Origin: Volvariella volvacea V23
Taxonomy: Eukaryota > Basidiomycota > Agaricomycetes > Agaricales > Pluteaceae
Direction: 5' to 3'
NCBI GenBank assembly: GCA_000349905.1
Contig: KB722739.1
Location: forward strand, 2,050,138-2,114,137
DNA: 64,000 nt
A program made the translations under genes and the position numbers. The notes under the pieces were generated by a model. That model did not search any database. It was not told the DNA's origin and saw nothing but the letters and a program-made list of their open reading frames with translations. Below, piece after piece: positions 1 through 10,260 of this stretch. The first letter of the stretch is position 1. Each line of letters starts with the position of its first letter.

Positions 1-1
1 T

Positions 2-469
2 ACTTTTATGGACTCGGACTGGGGTTCAAGTCCAGATGGTAGAAAATCAATGGCTGGCTACTTTATGAAACTGGCTGCTGCATCAGTTACATGGCGAACA
101 CATCGTCAACGTACTGTAGCGCTATCTTCTACAGAAGCTGAATACATGGCCTTGTCTGACTGTGCTCAACAAGTCATGTGGATCAAGAATCTCTTTGCAG
201 AAATTGGTTTTGATTTGATCAGGCCGCTAATATGCGCCGACAATCAAGGATCAATATTTATTGGATCCAACCCTGTGCAAGAGAGACGATCCAAGCACAT
301 TGATATACACTACCATTACATACATGATCTAATAGAAGATGAAAAAGTCTCAGTAGTCTTCATACCTGGAAGCAAAAATCCTGCAGACATGTTCACAAAG
401 AATCTTGACAAGCAGAAGTTCCTTCAATTCCGAGAGCACCTTGGGCTTGAGTTTTACTCGCCATCATAG
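2..469 (+). CDS. Ty1/copia polyprotein, RNase H end (partial at window edge)
   Basis: This is the C-terminal RNase H domain of a copia-type Pol polyprotein, which removes the RNA strand during reverse transcription of the element. The frame is open to the window edge and ends with a stop at 467-469. Family hallmarks are visible: a DSDWGSSPDGRKS block near the start, then VALSSTEAEYMALSD, the ADNQGS block, RSKHIDIHYHYIHD and PADMFTKNLDKQKF near the end. No frameshift or stop interrupts the visible part, so the element may be young. A purine-rich tract and an LTR follow directly. Protease, integrase and reverse transcriptase lie outside the window, so whether the whole element is intact is unknown. 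Confidence 0.95.
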   Translation, partial: TFMDSDWGSSPDGRKSMAGYFMKLAAASVTWRTHRQRTVALSSTEAEYMALSDCAQQVMWIKNLFAEIGFDLIRPLICADNQGSIFIGSNPVQERRSKHIDIHYHYIHDLIEDEKVSVVFIPGSKNPADMFTKNLDKQKFLQFREHLGLEFYSPS

Positions 470-503
470 ATATGCTTAGCACCATTAATCATGGTACTTA
501 GCA

Positions 504-511
504 TGGGGGAG
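504..511 (+). other. polypurine tract next to the 3' LTR
   Basis: A G-rich purine run (tgggggag) lies directly before the TGTTGG start of the LTR. This is where plus-strand DNA priming occurs in LTR retrotransposons. Position and composition fit; function is inferred from the family. Confidence 0.7.
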
Positions 512-867
512 TGTTGGACAGACTGTCAATATGGACTGGACTTATGGTTATCTGGACCAAGTATACGGACCGGTACTTGGAATATACACATGTTACGGAG
601 AAATACGTGGCTAGATACACATGGTAGATAGTCATAGGATACAGGTAGATAGATCCTAAGTATCACCAAAGTGACCCACATTGATTCTGATGTGGATACC
701 ATCATTTCCAAAATGGTGGACAGCACTTGTCACTCCTCTGTACAAATAGTTCCAGCATGTACCTACCAGCCCCCCAATCCTCAGATATACACAAAGTATC
801 ATTACTCTCTACTCCTAGGTGAGGTGACCTCCATAGCCTCTAGCACCTGTAAGGCTGCTGTTCAACA
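512..867 (+). repeat. 3' LTR of the copia element (356 bp)
   Basis: The repeat begins TGTTGGACAG and ends CTGTTCAACA, so its termini form the TGTTG/CAACA inverted repeat usual for LTRs. An equal-length copy lies at 2205-2560 and differs at eight positions, all transitions. The matching 5' LTR is outside the window, so the target-site duplication of this insertion cannot be confirmed; the five bases after it are atttg. Confidence 0.93.
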
Positions 868-1395
868 ATTTGATTTCTCCTAGTTCAACAAAGTATTTGA
901 ATATCACAGGTTGTGCTCCTGTAAGACCCATTAGCCGTATTTTTGTATAGTTATGACATAAAAACATACGGATAAGGTCGTCTATTTTGGAATCTACCGA
1001 TTTGTACCCCAATTCCCTTAGTCTCTCCTCGATCTCTTTCTGGGTCGCAATCAAGAGATCCAAAAACAAAAATTGAGCACCTGTACATGCGAATGTTACT
1101 CAGATCAGTTACTTAAGTAAACCAGTAAATGCACCTTGATTGGGTTGGCTTAATTGTTGAGATACTTAGAGTATGAGTTTCTCTATTAACGCTTTTCGAA
1201 TCTCGTTCACTTTCGTCGACTCGTGGAATTCTCGTTTTCGTGCCCAAAGTTTGTCTACCACTGGTGAAGTTATCCGTACGGTGCCCCCAGCATCTTAAAA
1301 GAAGACATGAGCACCGCCCAAGAATTCAGGATAGATAAGAACTTACGCAAATTAAGCGACGAGGACTCAACGCTAGTATCAACTATCTGCTCCAT
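868..1395 (-). pseudogene. host gene cut by the copia insertion; function not recognised
   Basis: Three coding pieces can be read on the minus strand. Exon 1 (1395-1347) starts with ATG, encodes MEQIVDTSVESSSLNL and ends at a good GTAAGT donor. After a 53 bp intron, exon 2 (from 1293) continues in phase with AGGTVRITSPVVDKLWARKR and a charged helix-like stretch. Exon 3 (1080-868) follows a TACAG acceptor and encodes a charged segment (TQKEIEERLRELGY) up to FVELGEIK, where the LTR begins. The exon 2/3 junction has an in-frame TAA before the nearest GT, so it may carry a second lesion. The charged LWxxKRxF...RELGY style occurs in uncharacterised Agaricomycete proteins, but I assign no function. 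The rest of the gene lies beyond the transposon, outside the window. Confidence 0.5.
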
Positions 1396-1649
1396 CTTCT
1401 TTAGTGGGACAAACCTCTGGACGCCCAATGCCCCATATACTTTAAGGATAGTGAGGTGCGGTTTCAGAACTCATCAAAGAAGTGTGTTGATATATGGGCA
1501 TCAAAGACATACTGGGTAGGATAGTTTGACTGGAGGTCGGGCCAACAGGAAAGTGGTAGGTCGCAACACACACTGAAGGTTTCAAACGAGCCGCTCCATG
1601 TGGCAGAGCTCAGTAAAAGCTTAATGCATCCACTCTTGCTCCTCTTTCT

Positions 1650-2102
1650 TCCATTACGGATAGGATCCAGAGCAGTGTATGTGTTGGACCATATTATGCT
1701 GGACGACTTAGTGCAAAAGACGGGGCTAAGATGATCTTATTTTCATCCTTGGTGGGAATTGGATATGGAGGCATTCATCTTATCACCTGGGATTTTGAAT
1801 TTTCGACGAGGGCAGAGCAAGGCTTATGGAGGACTGCCTCAGCTATTATTACTGTCGAGTCGGCCCTACTCGGCCTACATGGCGCTTTGCAGTATATCTT
1901 CCTTTTAACACCACGCGATGGCTTGGCCAGGCAGATTTTCGACCACATCACAGATGTGACTTTCATACTTTTTGGGTTTATTGGACCTATTGTGTACCTC
2001 GCCGCCCGCGTTTTCCTCCTTGGCCAATCATTCGCTTCCCTTCGTAGTAACCTCTTGAATTATGAGAGCGCTTCATGGTCTACACACTTCCTGTATATAT
2101 AG
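1650..2102 (+). pseudogene. decayed paralog of the membrane protein gene at 3696-5169
   Basis: From about 1650 the frame reads DRIQSSVCVGPYYAGRL and continues to the stop at 2100-2102. It follows the C-terminal third of the protein encoded at 3696-5169 almost residue by residue: SLVGIGYGGIHLITWDFEF against TIIGVAFGAIHLAGWNFQF, then AIITVESALLGLH against VIITVEPALLGLH, and FIGPIVYLAARVFLL against LVGPIVYTLARITLL. Just upstream the similarity continues in another frame (HPLLLLFLPLRIG), which marks a frameshift. I cannot find the signal peptide or N-terminal two thirds between here and the transposed segment. The solo LTR at 2205 lies about 100 bp downstream. It is most likely a truncated, frameshifted duplicate. 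Confidence 0.75.
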
Positions 2103-2204
2103 TCCAGGTTAAGTTATTTACCCAGGCCATCATGGTTGTAGTGTACATGGTCCTGTATGCTAGCGTTACCATGAATCGAAGGACTGGGCGATTACTCAAA
2201 ACTC

Positions 2205-2560
2205 TGTTGGACAGACCATCAATATGGACCGGACTTATGGTTATCCAGACCAAGTATGCGGACCGGTACTTGGAATATACACATGTTATGGAGAAATACG
2301 TGGCTAGATACACATGGTAGATAGTCATAGGATACAGGTAGATAGATCCTAAGTATCACCAAAGTGACCCACATTGATTCTGATGTGGATACCATCATTT
2401 CCAAAATGGTGGACAGCACTTGTCACTCCTCTGTACAAATAGTTCCAGCATGTACCTACCAGCCCCCCAATCCTCAGATATACACAAAGTATCATTACTC
2501 TCTACTCCTAGGTGAGGTGACCTCCATAGCCTCTAGCGCCTGTAAGGCTGCTGTTCAACA
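2205..2560 (+). repeat. solo LTR of the same copia family with 5-bp target duplication
   Basis: A 356 bp copy of the LTR at 512-867 with the same TGTTG/CAACA ends. It is bounded by AACTC at 2200-2204 and again at 2561-2565, a perfect 5 bp target-site duplication. No internal retroelement sequence is attached. This is the product expected when the two LTRs of a full element recombine and lose the interior. It shows that a second, independent insertion of this family occurred here. Confidence 0.95.
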
Positions 2561-2565
2561 AACTC

Positions 2566-3695
2566 TAGAGTTGATATCGCCCCCGCACAAAGATAATGTG
2601 TTTGTGTCAGCCTACACCCGCAATTGTGCTCTAGATAATTGTAGACGGAATCTTTAGTTAACTTTCCATTAAAGACAGTGCGGCAGTTGCAGATACCATT
2701 GTGATCACGACCAGTACTAGAATCTTCAATCACCGGTTAGTACAATTTTATAATGAGAAGACTTAATCCCCTCGTGGAAGTCTTAATCACGCTTACTGAC
2801 TGTACTCCCTACCTTGGATAAGAGCATACATCCGCATTTCGATGTATACCCATAACTCATTTGGGACTACTCGACTATTACAACAGCTTTTATCCCCGAT
2901 CGCAATGAGAGTCCGGATCACGATATCGATTAGTTACCTACTATGTGTACCCCAAACTCAGAAACATGCTTCCATGCTGCCTCTCGAGTCGAGAAAGAAC
3001 ATATGCTGATGTTAGGCTTTGAAGCACGCCTCTCAAAGTGGGCCATCACCCGATGGAGCATCTGACTTGATTGGAAACAATGTCACCCTCCATCCTGCTT
3101 AATGCAGGGAAACAATAGGCCTCGTGTAACAATCCCTGTGGTTCGTAAGCCGTTCAACTTTAGTTGAAAATTCCAGGGGTGAGCACGGATTCGGTAAATG
3201 CTTACAAGGATTGGTGGTACCGCGAGGGGGACTAATTTCTCCCTAGTTTCTCCCTTCGATAATAGCTTAAGCTCGATACATCCAATCTCATTTGAGATCC
3301 TAAGTACATGTCCTAACATTTATGGCCTTCCGCGTAGGCTATGTTTCCTTTTGTACATACATTTTCACCTAGAGGATGGGGCTGGCGTTCATCCAAAGAA
3401 ATGAATGGCGAAATACTTCGAGCAGGTTTGCCGTAGATTAGGCCTTGAACGAAGCCCAAGGAGATGACCAGTGTTACACAACCTGATCGATTCTTCCGAC
3501 GACCCCACTTGTGCAAGAACTCATACGGATAGCCTAAGACTCAACATGAGGCATAGCAAAAGCCCCGATTATTCCGATTATCATTGATTATACTAAATAG
3601 CATCATGTATGAACTGTTCCAAAGAAAACAGGAGATGAGTGGATAAAAGCCACACAGAAAGGGAGGGGGAGAACAGGTACAGTGGCTATCATTTG
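2566..3695. other. no gene seen
   Basis: Short overlapping open frames only, none resembling a known protein or showing a credible exon chain. The right part includes the presumed promoter of the membrane protein gene starting near 3696. Confidence 0.5.
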
Positions 3696-5169
3696 ATGAT
3701 GAACCTCGTACTTACCTTGCTGTTCTTGCTCCCGGTCGTGGTAGCCCACCCCATTCCGATTCCAAATAACCCAGCACCCCTCATTCTCAATACCATCGTC
3801 TCTGCGGCTGAAGGAACTTGCGATCCTCGGAGGTTTCGTACTCTCTGGGACATTGCATACAACTGCATCAGCACTATCGCCATATGCACGTTCTTCGCGA
3901 TTCACCACAATATTCCAGATCAAAATGCTTCTACGACGGGCAAAGTTTGGCAAAAGGTCAAAACAACCTTGTATGCCATTCTTGCCCCCGAGGCAGTCAT
4001 ATTGTGGGCGATGCGGCAACGCTTCGTAGCATCGCGGATCGCAGAACAATACAAATAAACATAATGCGGTTCTAACCATCTCCTAATGGGACATAGGCCA
4101 AGGTTGGACACAGGCGCACGGATTTTTCATGCAGATGGGGGGTTTCATCTTCCATGACGGGCAAGAGTACCATGTCGTGACCATCAGTCCCTCGGGTGAC
4201 ATACGAGTTGGAGATGGAGATATCAATATGGTCAACAACAAGGACGTCTCCTGGATGCCGATGATTGAAGAAGCGGAGATTCAGGACAAAGGAAATAGCG
4301 ATGTTATAGGCAAGGTGGTGGTAATCGTGCAAACCACTTGGTTTGTGCTCCATTGCTTTGCTCGCTCAGCCCTGCACCTAGCCATCACCGGATTGGAATT
4401 AGTGACGTTGGCTTTCGCCGCTTTAAACATCATCACCTACATCCTCTGGTTGAACAAACCCCTGAACGCACAATACCCTATATACTTCAATCGGGATGGG
4501 GAAAGGACCCGGGGTCCGGCTCTCGTGCGACAGCGAGCCCGTATCAACTTACAGCGGTTGGCACAGGGACTGAGGGTCAGGGAGCAGCTGTCCCAGGAAG
4601 AAGCGGTTGGGTGGTTATGCTTGTGCAAAGTTATCGCGCTGCGGTTTATGCAGCTACTGTGGCGTTGGTTGCTTTGGTATCCCTTCACCGCTGTGTTCCT
4701 TCCTATGAGGGATATGATTGGAAGGGACACCATCCAGAATCGTATTTGGGTAGGGCCATACTACGCCGGGCGTTTGGGGGGCAAAGGTAAGGATATGATG
4801 GTTATCGCATCCACTATCATTGGAGTCGCGTTTGGTGCAATCCACCTAGCAGGTTGGAATTTTCAGTTTCCCACGAAGGCGGAGCGTATCATCTGGAGGG
4901 TTACATCCGTTATTATCACCGTTGAGCCTGCTTTGTTGGGTCTCCATGCAGGCCTCCACTATGTCTTCATCTATACACCGCCAGGGAGAGCAAGGGTCGT
5001 TCTTGACTTTGTTACAAACTGGACTTTCTTTTTCTTTGCCTTGGTTGGTCCAATTGTCTACACATTAGCACGCATCACACTGCTCGTTCAGACACTCCTC
5101 GCCCTCCGCGATCTTCCTTCTTCTGCTTATGAGAGTGTTGTGTGGTCTAGGTTCATGCCTCATATTTAG
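3696..5169 (+). CDS. uncharacterised multi-span fungal membrane protein
   Basis: Two reading-frame blocks belong together. Block 1 (3696-4055) starts with MMNLVLTLLFLLPVVVAHP, a likely signal peptide, then CDPRRFRTLWDIAYNC, FFAIHHNIP and LAPEAVILWAMRQRF. Block 2 (about 4097-5169) opens in the frame of GWTQAHGFFMQMGGFIFHDG, ahead of its first ATG at 4129, and adds several hydrophobic segments: VVVIVQTTWFVLHCFARSAL, LELVTLAFAALNIITYILW, the VIITVEPALLGLHAGLHYVF region and FFFFALVGPIVYTLARITLL. This layout (secreted start, RTLWD and HxNIP motifs, GFFxxMGGF, then five or more spans) is a widespread fungal family of unknown role, placed here in the secretory or plasma membrane by its signal peptide. 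Block 1 ends in TAA at 4056; a TAG acceptor at 4094-4096 suits block 2, but no GT donor of matching phase is visible, so splicing may be broken. A decayed paralog lies at 1650-2102. Confidence 0.7.
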
Positions 5170-5479
5170 GTTACACTTATTGGAATTGCTTGTATAGTGC
5201 GTCTACCTCCATTCAATCAATGTTCTAGTATTTTCATGTCCCAATTCCGCGTTTTATGCGGACCGCCTACCATTAAGAGTACCACGAGGTATCATAGACA
5301 ATACGATAATAAATCTCAATTCGGTGTCGAGCCTCGAGAAGAAAAAAGGCCTCTAATGAATTGTACAAGCTGCCCTTGTTCATGGTTTCGAGATAGCGCA
5401 TTCTTCTTAAACTTCGCCTTAACGTGAGCCTGCGGTGAATAGTATTAGTGAATGATATTTATGCGTATAAGCGCCAGGA

Positions 5480-7084
5480 TCAATAACATACATTCGATAG
5501 TTGCTGCTGCCATTTACGAAAATTGGCATAGGCGTCTGACAAATCTTCATCCTGTATAAGATACCACTGCCGAACCCACGATGAAAAGTCAAATCGCTTG
5601 AGTGCCGTCAGCAGTCGCTTTCGTGGAGTTGCATCCCCTGTATCTCGTGAGGTGACATTGATCCTGGGAGCTATCATCAACCAGAGTGTAGCTGAACCTG
5701 CTGGAATTACGGGGTGTTTCCAGCAACGCCCAGCGAAATCGAGACTATACTCCAGAGCATCGATGCAGAAATGGGACCAGAGGATGCGGAATTGACGCTT
5801 CTCGCCCCCTCGATAGCGAGAAGATAGGTATTTTTGAAATGTAAACAGGTAGAATGTGACGGGATGTCGATCGGACAGAGGAATGCGGAGCACGGAATGA
5901 AATGGGCGAAGCGCAATGTGTATTTCCTCGGGCGAATACCGCCAAATAGCAGACAAGCTCTCGATACTTGCAGGTTGAATATGCAGAAGATGGAAAAGAA
6001 GACGACGAGACATTGTGATCTGCTCCTCTGTGAGGTTCGAATAGACATTAGCCATGAAGCCCGTATAACCGGTATCGTCCAGCGTCATGTAAATTCCACT
6101 CTCGATTCTGTCATCCATTAGTATCTCGTCAATTGCCTGCCCGTTCAATGCCTCTGGAAATATTAAACCGGTGTTCTCGGAGATGCACTCGCTGACAATG
6201 TACTGACCACCGACCTTGGAGAAGTAACGGATAATCCCCTCTTCGATTTCAAGCCTCTTTGATTCCGGGGCCTTTTCCATGGTTCGGCGAAAGTACGGAT
6301 ACCTCTTGTAGAGAATCGTTCGCATATCCGAGAGAGCTCCCTCCCGATCACTGAGATCAATAGTCGAACGGAACAAAGAAGGGAATTGCGTTTGAAGGCG
6401 CAGGAATTCCTCTTTTAAATGCCACTCTGGGCGGCTTGCGATCATTACCGCGATAGGGAACTCTTGACAGAGTCCTGCGAGTTGGTTGATTATCCACAAT
6501 TGGTCGTCTTTAGATTTGCACTCGTCAAGGCCGTCCAAAACCAGGAGCGGTCGAAATGACGGTCGATCCTCGACCTTCCTCAAAGTGTTCAGCACGAGCC
6601 TTTCCCATTGGTCCCTAATGTGTGCTTGAAGAATTGATGGGTCGTCTTGAATGGTGCGTGATATAATGTCATATGCCTGTTTCGAGAGGAAGGAGAGGCG
6701 ATAGGCAATTGCGATTGCAGCGGCCATGAGTGTATCCGACTTTCCAGGTACAATACCAACCAAGAAATAGTCGCCGATCAGGTGTCCACACTTGTAAAAT
6801 TTCCGTGCCACAGACGCGGCAATACAAGTTTTGCCGACTTTGATAGGCCCCGTAAGCCAGAGCATCCTCGAGGTCGACTGGACATCCTGTATCCACGATT
6901 CGATGTCCAATAGAACATCCTTACATGTGTCCTCCATGCACTTGATAATGTTGTCATGGTCGTGTAGGACTCCTGAAGGAATAGCCTTAAACAATGTCCA
7001 GATGGGTTCTTAAGAAATGATCATAAGCCGATTGACACAGAAATATAAGGATGTCTGACCTCGGTGCAGGGTGGGACGAGTCAT
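5480..7084 (-). CDS. NACHT-domain STAND NTPase (NLR-like), intact
   Basis: STAND NTPases of this type act as nucleotide-driven switches in fungal non-self recognition and cell death; the role here is by family. Exon 1 (7084-7060) encodes MTRPTLHR and ends in phase 1. A 51 bp intron (7059-7009, GTCAGA...TTAAG) leads to one long exon (7008-5480), giving 517 residues. The NACHT core has Walker A in LTGPIKVGKTCIA (near residue 60), Walker B in PLLVLDGLDEC (near 168) and a following MIASRPEWHLKEEF sensor-type motif. The C-terminal half has no recognisable repeats but ends in the conserved FDFSSWVRQWYLIQDEDL block shared with the decayed copies at 11117 and 15061. The intron matches the position and phase of the one in the 12801 copy. 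The start lies 111 bp from the stop of the neighbour at 7195. No N-terminal effector domain is visible. Confidence 0.85.
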
Positions 7085-7194
7085 AGTGTCGAGGACGTGG
7101 AGTTCAAGTTGGACATACAGTTTGTAGTTATTTGCGCGGGAGTCACACGTGAACCAACCAGTGTTTCAACCTGCTCGGAACTTCCAAAAAAATT

Positions 7195-10100
7195 CTAGGC
7201 TTCTACCAACTCTTCCCCGCTCTTAAGGCAGCGTTTATCTAAACCAAAACTTATAAATACGATGAGACGGGATCGAGAGACGATGGTGCATACCCTGTAC
7301 CACATTCCCAGCCTCTTGCACAACACCTCGTGACCTTTATTAGGGTTTACCCCTGCTTCGCTACAAAATCCTTCCCATGCGCTAGGGTTCAGTCTCTCTA
7401 AAGCCCGAACTAATTCAAAGGGATATTTACTCTCCAATTCATCGTTTTCTTCAGCAAAGCGAGTACATCCCGTGCGACGAGGAGGAAGGGTGGTAGTCTT
7501 TGCCTTCTGGGAAGTTATTGACAAGGTGAATGCTCCTCCGAATCGCTAACAAGTCAAAGTCAGGTTTAAGAATCGCGTATTTTCCGCTGCGTTCGGGTGT
7601 CGTAAGGAATGTGCGAAACGAAGCCAGGTTTATTTCGATGGGTTCGTTTTGTTTTGACACTCGGAGCACAGGGTGTAGATCCTTAACAAGGCGATTGACA
7701 TATGCCACATCATAGCCCCAGAAAAAAGCGATCCCCAGGCAAGTCTTGGGTAGGTCGAGATATAGGATGTAGTACAATATCAACGATAGTGAATGTTCAT
7801 GTACTTGGATGACAGTGTCAAAGCCGTAACCAAGAAAAAAGGCTGTGCGGCGATCGTCTTTGCTGTCATAGGAGACGCGAGAAACCAATGCCCACGAAGC
7901 CTCGAGTAGAGACTTGTATCTGTCATCAAGTGGTTTGCAGGCTCTGGCTAGAGCTAGAGGGTCGCCACGCAAAAGGATGGATAGGTCATGTGGCGGTGTA
8001 TTTGTCAACAAGACGTCAACAAATGAAAATTGACCTCCAGAGCTCTCCACCATATAGTTTACTGCTTGGCTCAGCAGTTCGGAGTCGCCGACGAGCTTCT
8101 GTCTAGTAAAAAGCTCTTGGAGCCTCGCATTTGCGTAACACCGTATATTGCCATCCCTTTCTTCCGTGGAGTGATTCAAGTCGATCATGAAGTTGTCGCA
8201 TCGACCTGGAATGAATTCAGAGAGGGCATGAGCAATGTTACTCTTGTAGGTGCTGCTGAATATCCAGGCGATTGGGATATTAAGTTCCGAAAACGCTTTG
8301 ACAACGAATGCTAAGATTGCGACCTCTTCAATATGACCGTAATCAAGACCATCCACAATCACCACCGCGCGCGTCTTCCTCTTCCACCGCCTATTCACTA
8401 GCTTTCCTTTTAGTGCATCCACATAGCTTTCTGTCAAAGCGCTGAGCGATCTGCCCTCTGGTGACACATCGTAATCGCCCTGCACCTGAGCGTCGTAATC
8501 GGGGTCAAGGTGGGCAAGACCCGAGGCTATGGACTTTGGCAGAAAGGCAAGGCTAACGCACTTGTCATGGAGAAAGTAGCTTGCCAGAAGCGAGCCTCGT
8601 GCTTCTAGGTCGATGGCAATACTGCGACAGAGGGTTGTCTTTCCCATCCCCATGTCCCCAACTAGCCATCGGACCTGGTGTTTGCTGTGGATGTCCAATG
8701 CCCACCCACATAACTCTTCTCTGATTTGCATCTGCGTGGACGCATAGCACTCAAGGCCATCCAACTCGGAGCAAGTATGTCGATAGTGCGCGATGGTATC
8801 ATTGATCACTTGTCAAGGATTGTATTGTCACTTCGCGGTTGAACATACTATAGGAAGAGAAGCCTTACCTCCTGTGCTACGAAGGTAACTGAGTTCGTGT
8901 TTCCGTACTTGACATGCATCGAGTATCGCCTTTACTTCCTGCTGCTCCGCTACTCCCAACGTTCATGAGAATTAACTGAAGTACAGGAAAGTATATACGC
9001 ACTCAATGAAGACATTCCAGCTGGGCATTCTGATATCCGCGAGTCTAATTCCTTTATTTGCGCTTCGTTTTCATTTTCAAATGCCGTCAAGAGTTCACCA
9101 AAATCCAACAAATGCTCTGGATCACGTGTATAATATATGTCAAAACTACAAAAGGCGACCAGTGCACTGGGCGTAAAAGGTACACACCATTGGTAGACTG
9201 GATAGCCCTTCTTCTCACAAGTATATCCTCTATTAGTTTGCGTCGAATATTGCACTCCGTAATCGACTTGTCTATGTTCCTTTGGCGTAATTCCAGGGTT
9301 ACGAGAACTGGATCGACCCTTTCTGCCGTACTTCCGATTTCTTGAAGCATAAGCACTATTAGAATAAGCCCGGAACAGGGGGACATGAGGCTTACGGATT
9401 GAGCTGGAAGGCGTAGATGTAATACTTGTCGGCTTTACTCCCTCCTCGGAATTACCCTCCGCATCCTCTGTCCGCGCAATTTTCAGAAACCGCAACAATT
9501 TGCCCACCATATGCAGATACTCACCGATGAGCTGGCCGCGTCCGGATGACATCTGGTGATTCACCCCATTGGGATTGATTCGGGGGACAGAGGATGGTTC
9601 TTCCCAAATAGCTAAAGTAATGTAGTTGTAATAATGTAGGTACTCACCTGCTAGTTGATAAACCGAGCCTCCACACTCGGGTACGGCTGAAGGTAGGGAA
9701 CTCTGAGCTGTTCTCTCACCAGTATATCCTGAACGTGATGAACGATGGTGTTAGCCGCCCTGTAGTTGAGGTGAAGGGACCATACCAATGGCTGACAGTT
9801 GAGATCCTAGAGGAGATAATGTCAGCATTGTTTGATCCGCTTGGTCTGCAGTTTTGCCTGTTCTGAAGTTAGAATTACAGTATTGCCGTTCAATGCAAAT
9901 AGTTACTCATCGGGTTAGAACTAAGAGCTTCATCAGTCAACGGTGTAGTCTCATCGGGTATGTTATCACGATCAGCGTCTGTTGATTACGCGCATTATGA
10001 TGTGACACAGAAACGGAGGGTGAACTAATACCTGCTGATGGAGGCTTAGCGTTCAATAAATATTAACGCATGAGTGATTGATTCAACCAACCGTATGTCT

Positions 10101-10260
10101 CATTTTGCGATGAAAGAGGATGATTAATAAGGGCTGTGCACCGGGCGGAGGATCAGATGAAATACCCGAGTAGCTTGTTGACGAGCTTACTTATTTTCCC
10201 TCTAGCAATTGGGAGTAATTCGGTGCCAGTGCCATCAGGGTTTCCTGGATCGCTAGTCAT
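7195..10260 (-). CDS. multi-exon STAND NTPase with long N-terminal region (NLR-like)
   Basis: A P-loop STAND protein built from about ten exons. The likely start at 10260 reads MTSDPGNPDGTGTELLP. Several small exons with matching phases then encode a polar, disordered-looking linker (pieces include DRDNIPDETTPLT, TADQADQTMLTLSPLG and GYTGERTAQSSLPSAVPECG). A helical region follows (LMLQEIGSTAERVDPVLVTL, then FENENEAQIKELDSRISE and LDACQVRKHELSYLRSTG). The NTPase exon (8808 downwards) has Walker A in LVGDMGMGKTTL and Walker B in AVVIVDGLDYG. The C-terminal part probably joins HL to SKYPFELVRALERLNPSAWE through one more intron near 7430-7520. The helical segment before the P-loop may be the signalling part. 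It is only distantly related to the NACHT gene at 5480, whose start lies just downstream. Exon borders are my inference; one proposed intron near 9610-9645 is only 36 bp. The exact C-terminus is uncertain. Confidence 0.7.

Noticed and set aside
4129..5169. Reading the membrane protein as starting at the ATG at 4129
   Set aside because: Family motif HGFFMQMGGF begins before this ATG, and the preceding block supplies the signal peptide, so 4129 is internal.
6994..6996. Start of the NACHT gene at a TTG near 6994
   Set aside because: An upstream exon with ATG at 7084 joins in phase, and the same intron exists in the paralog at 12801.
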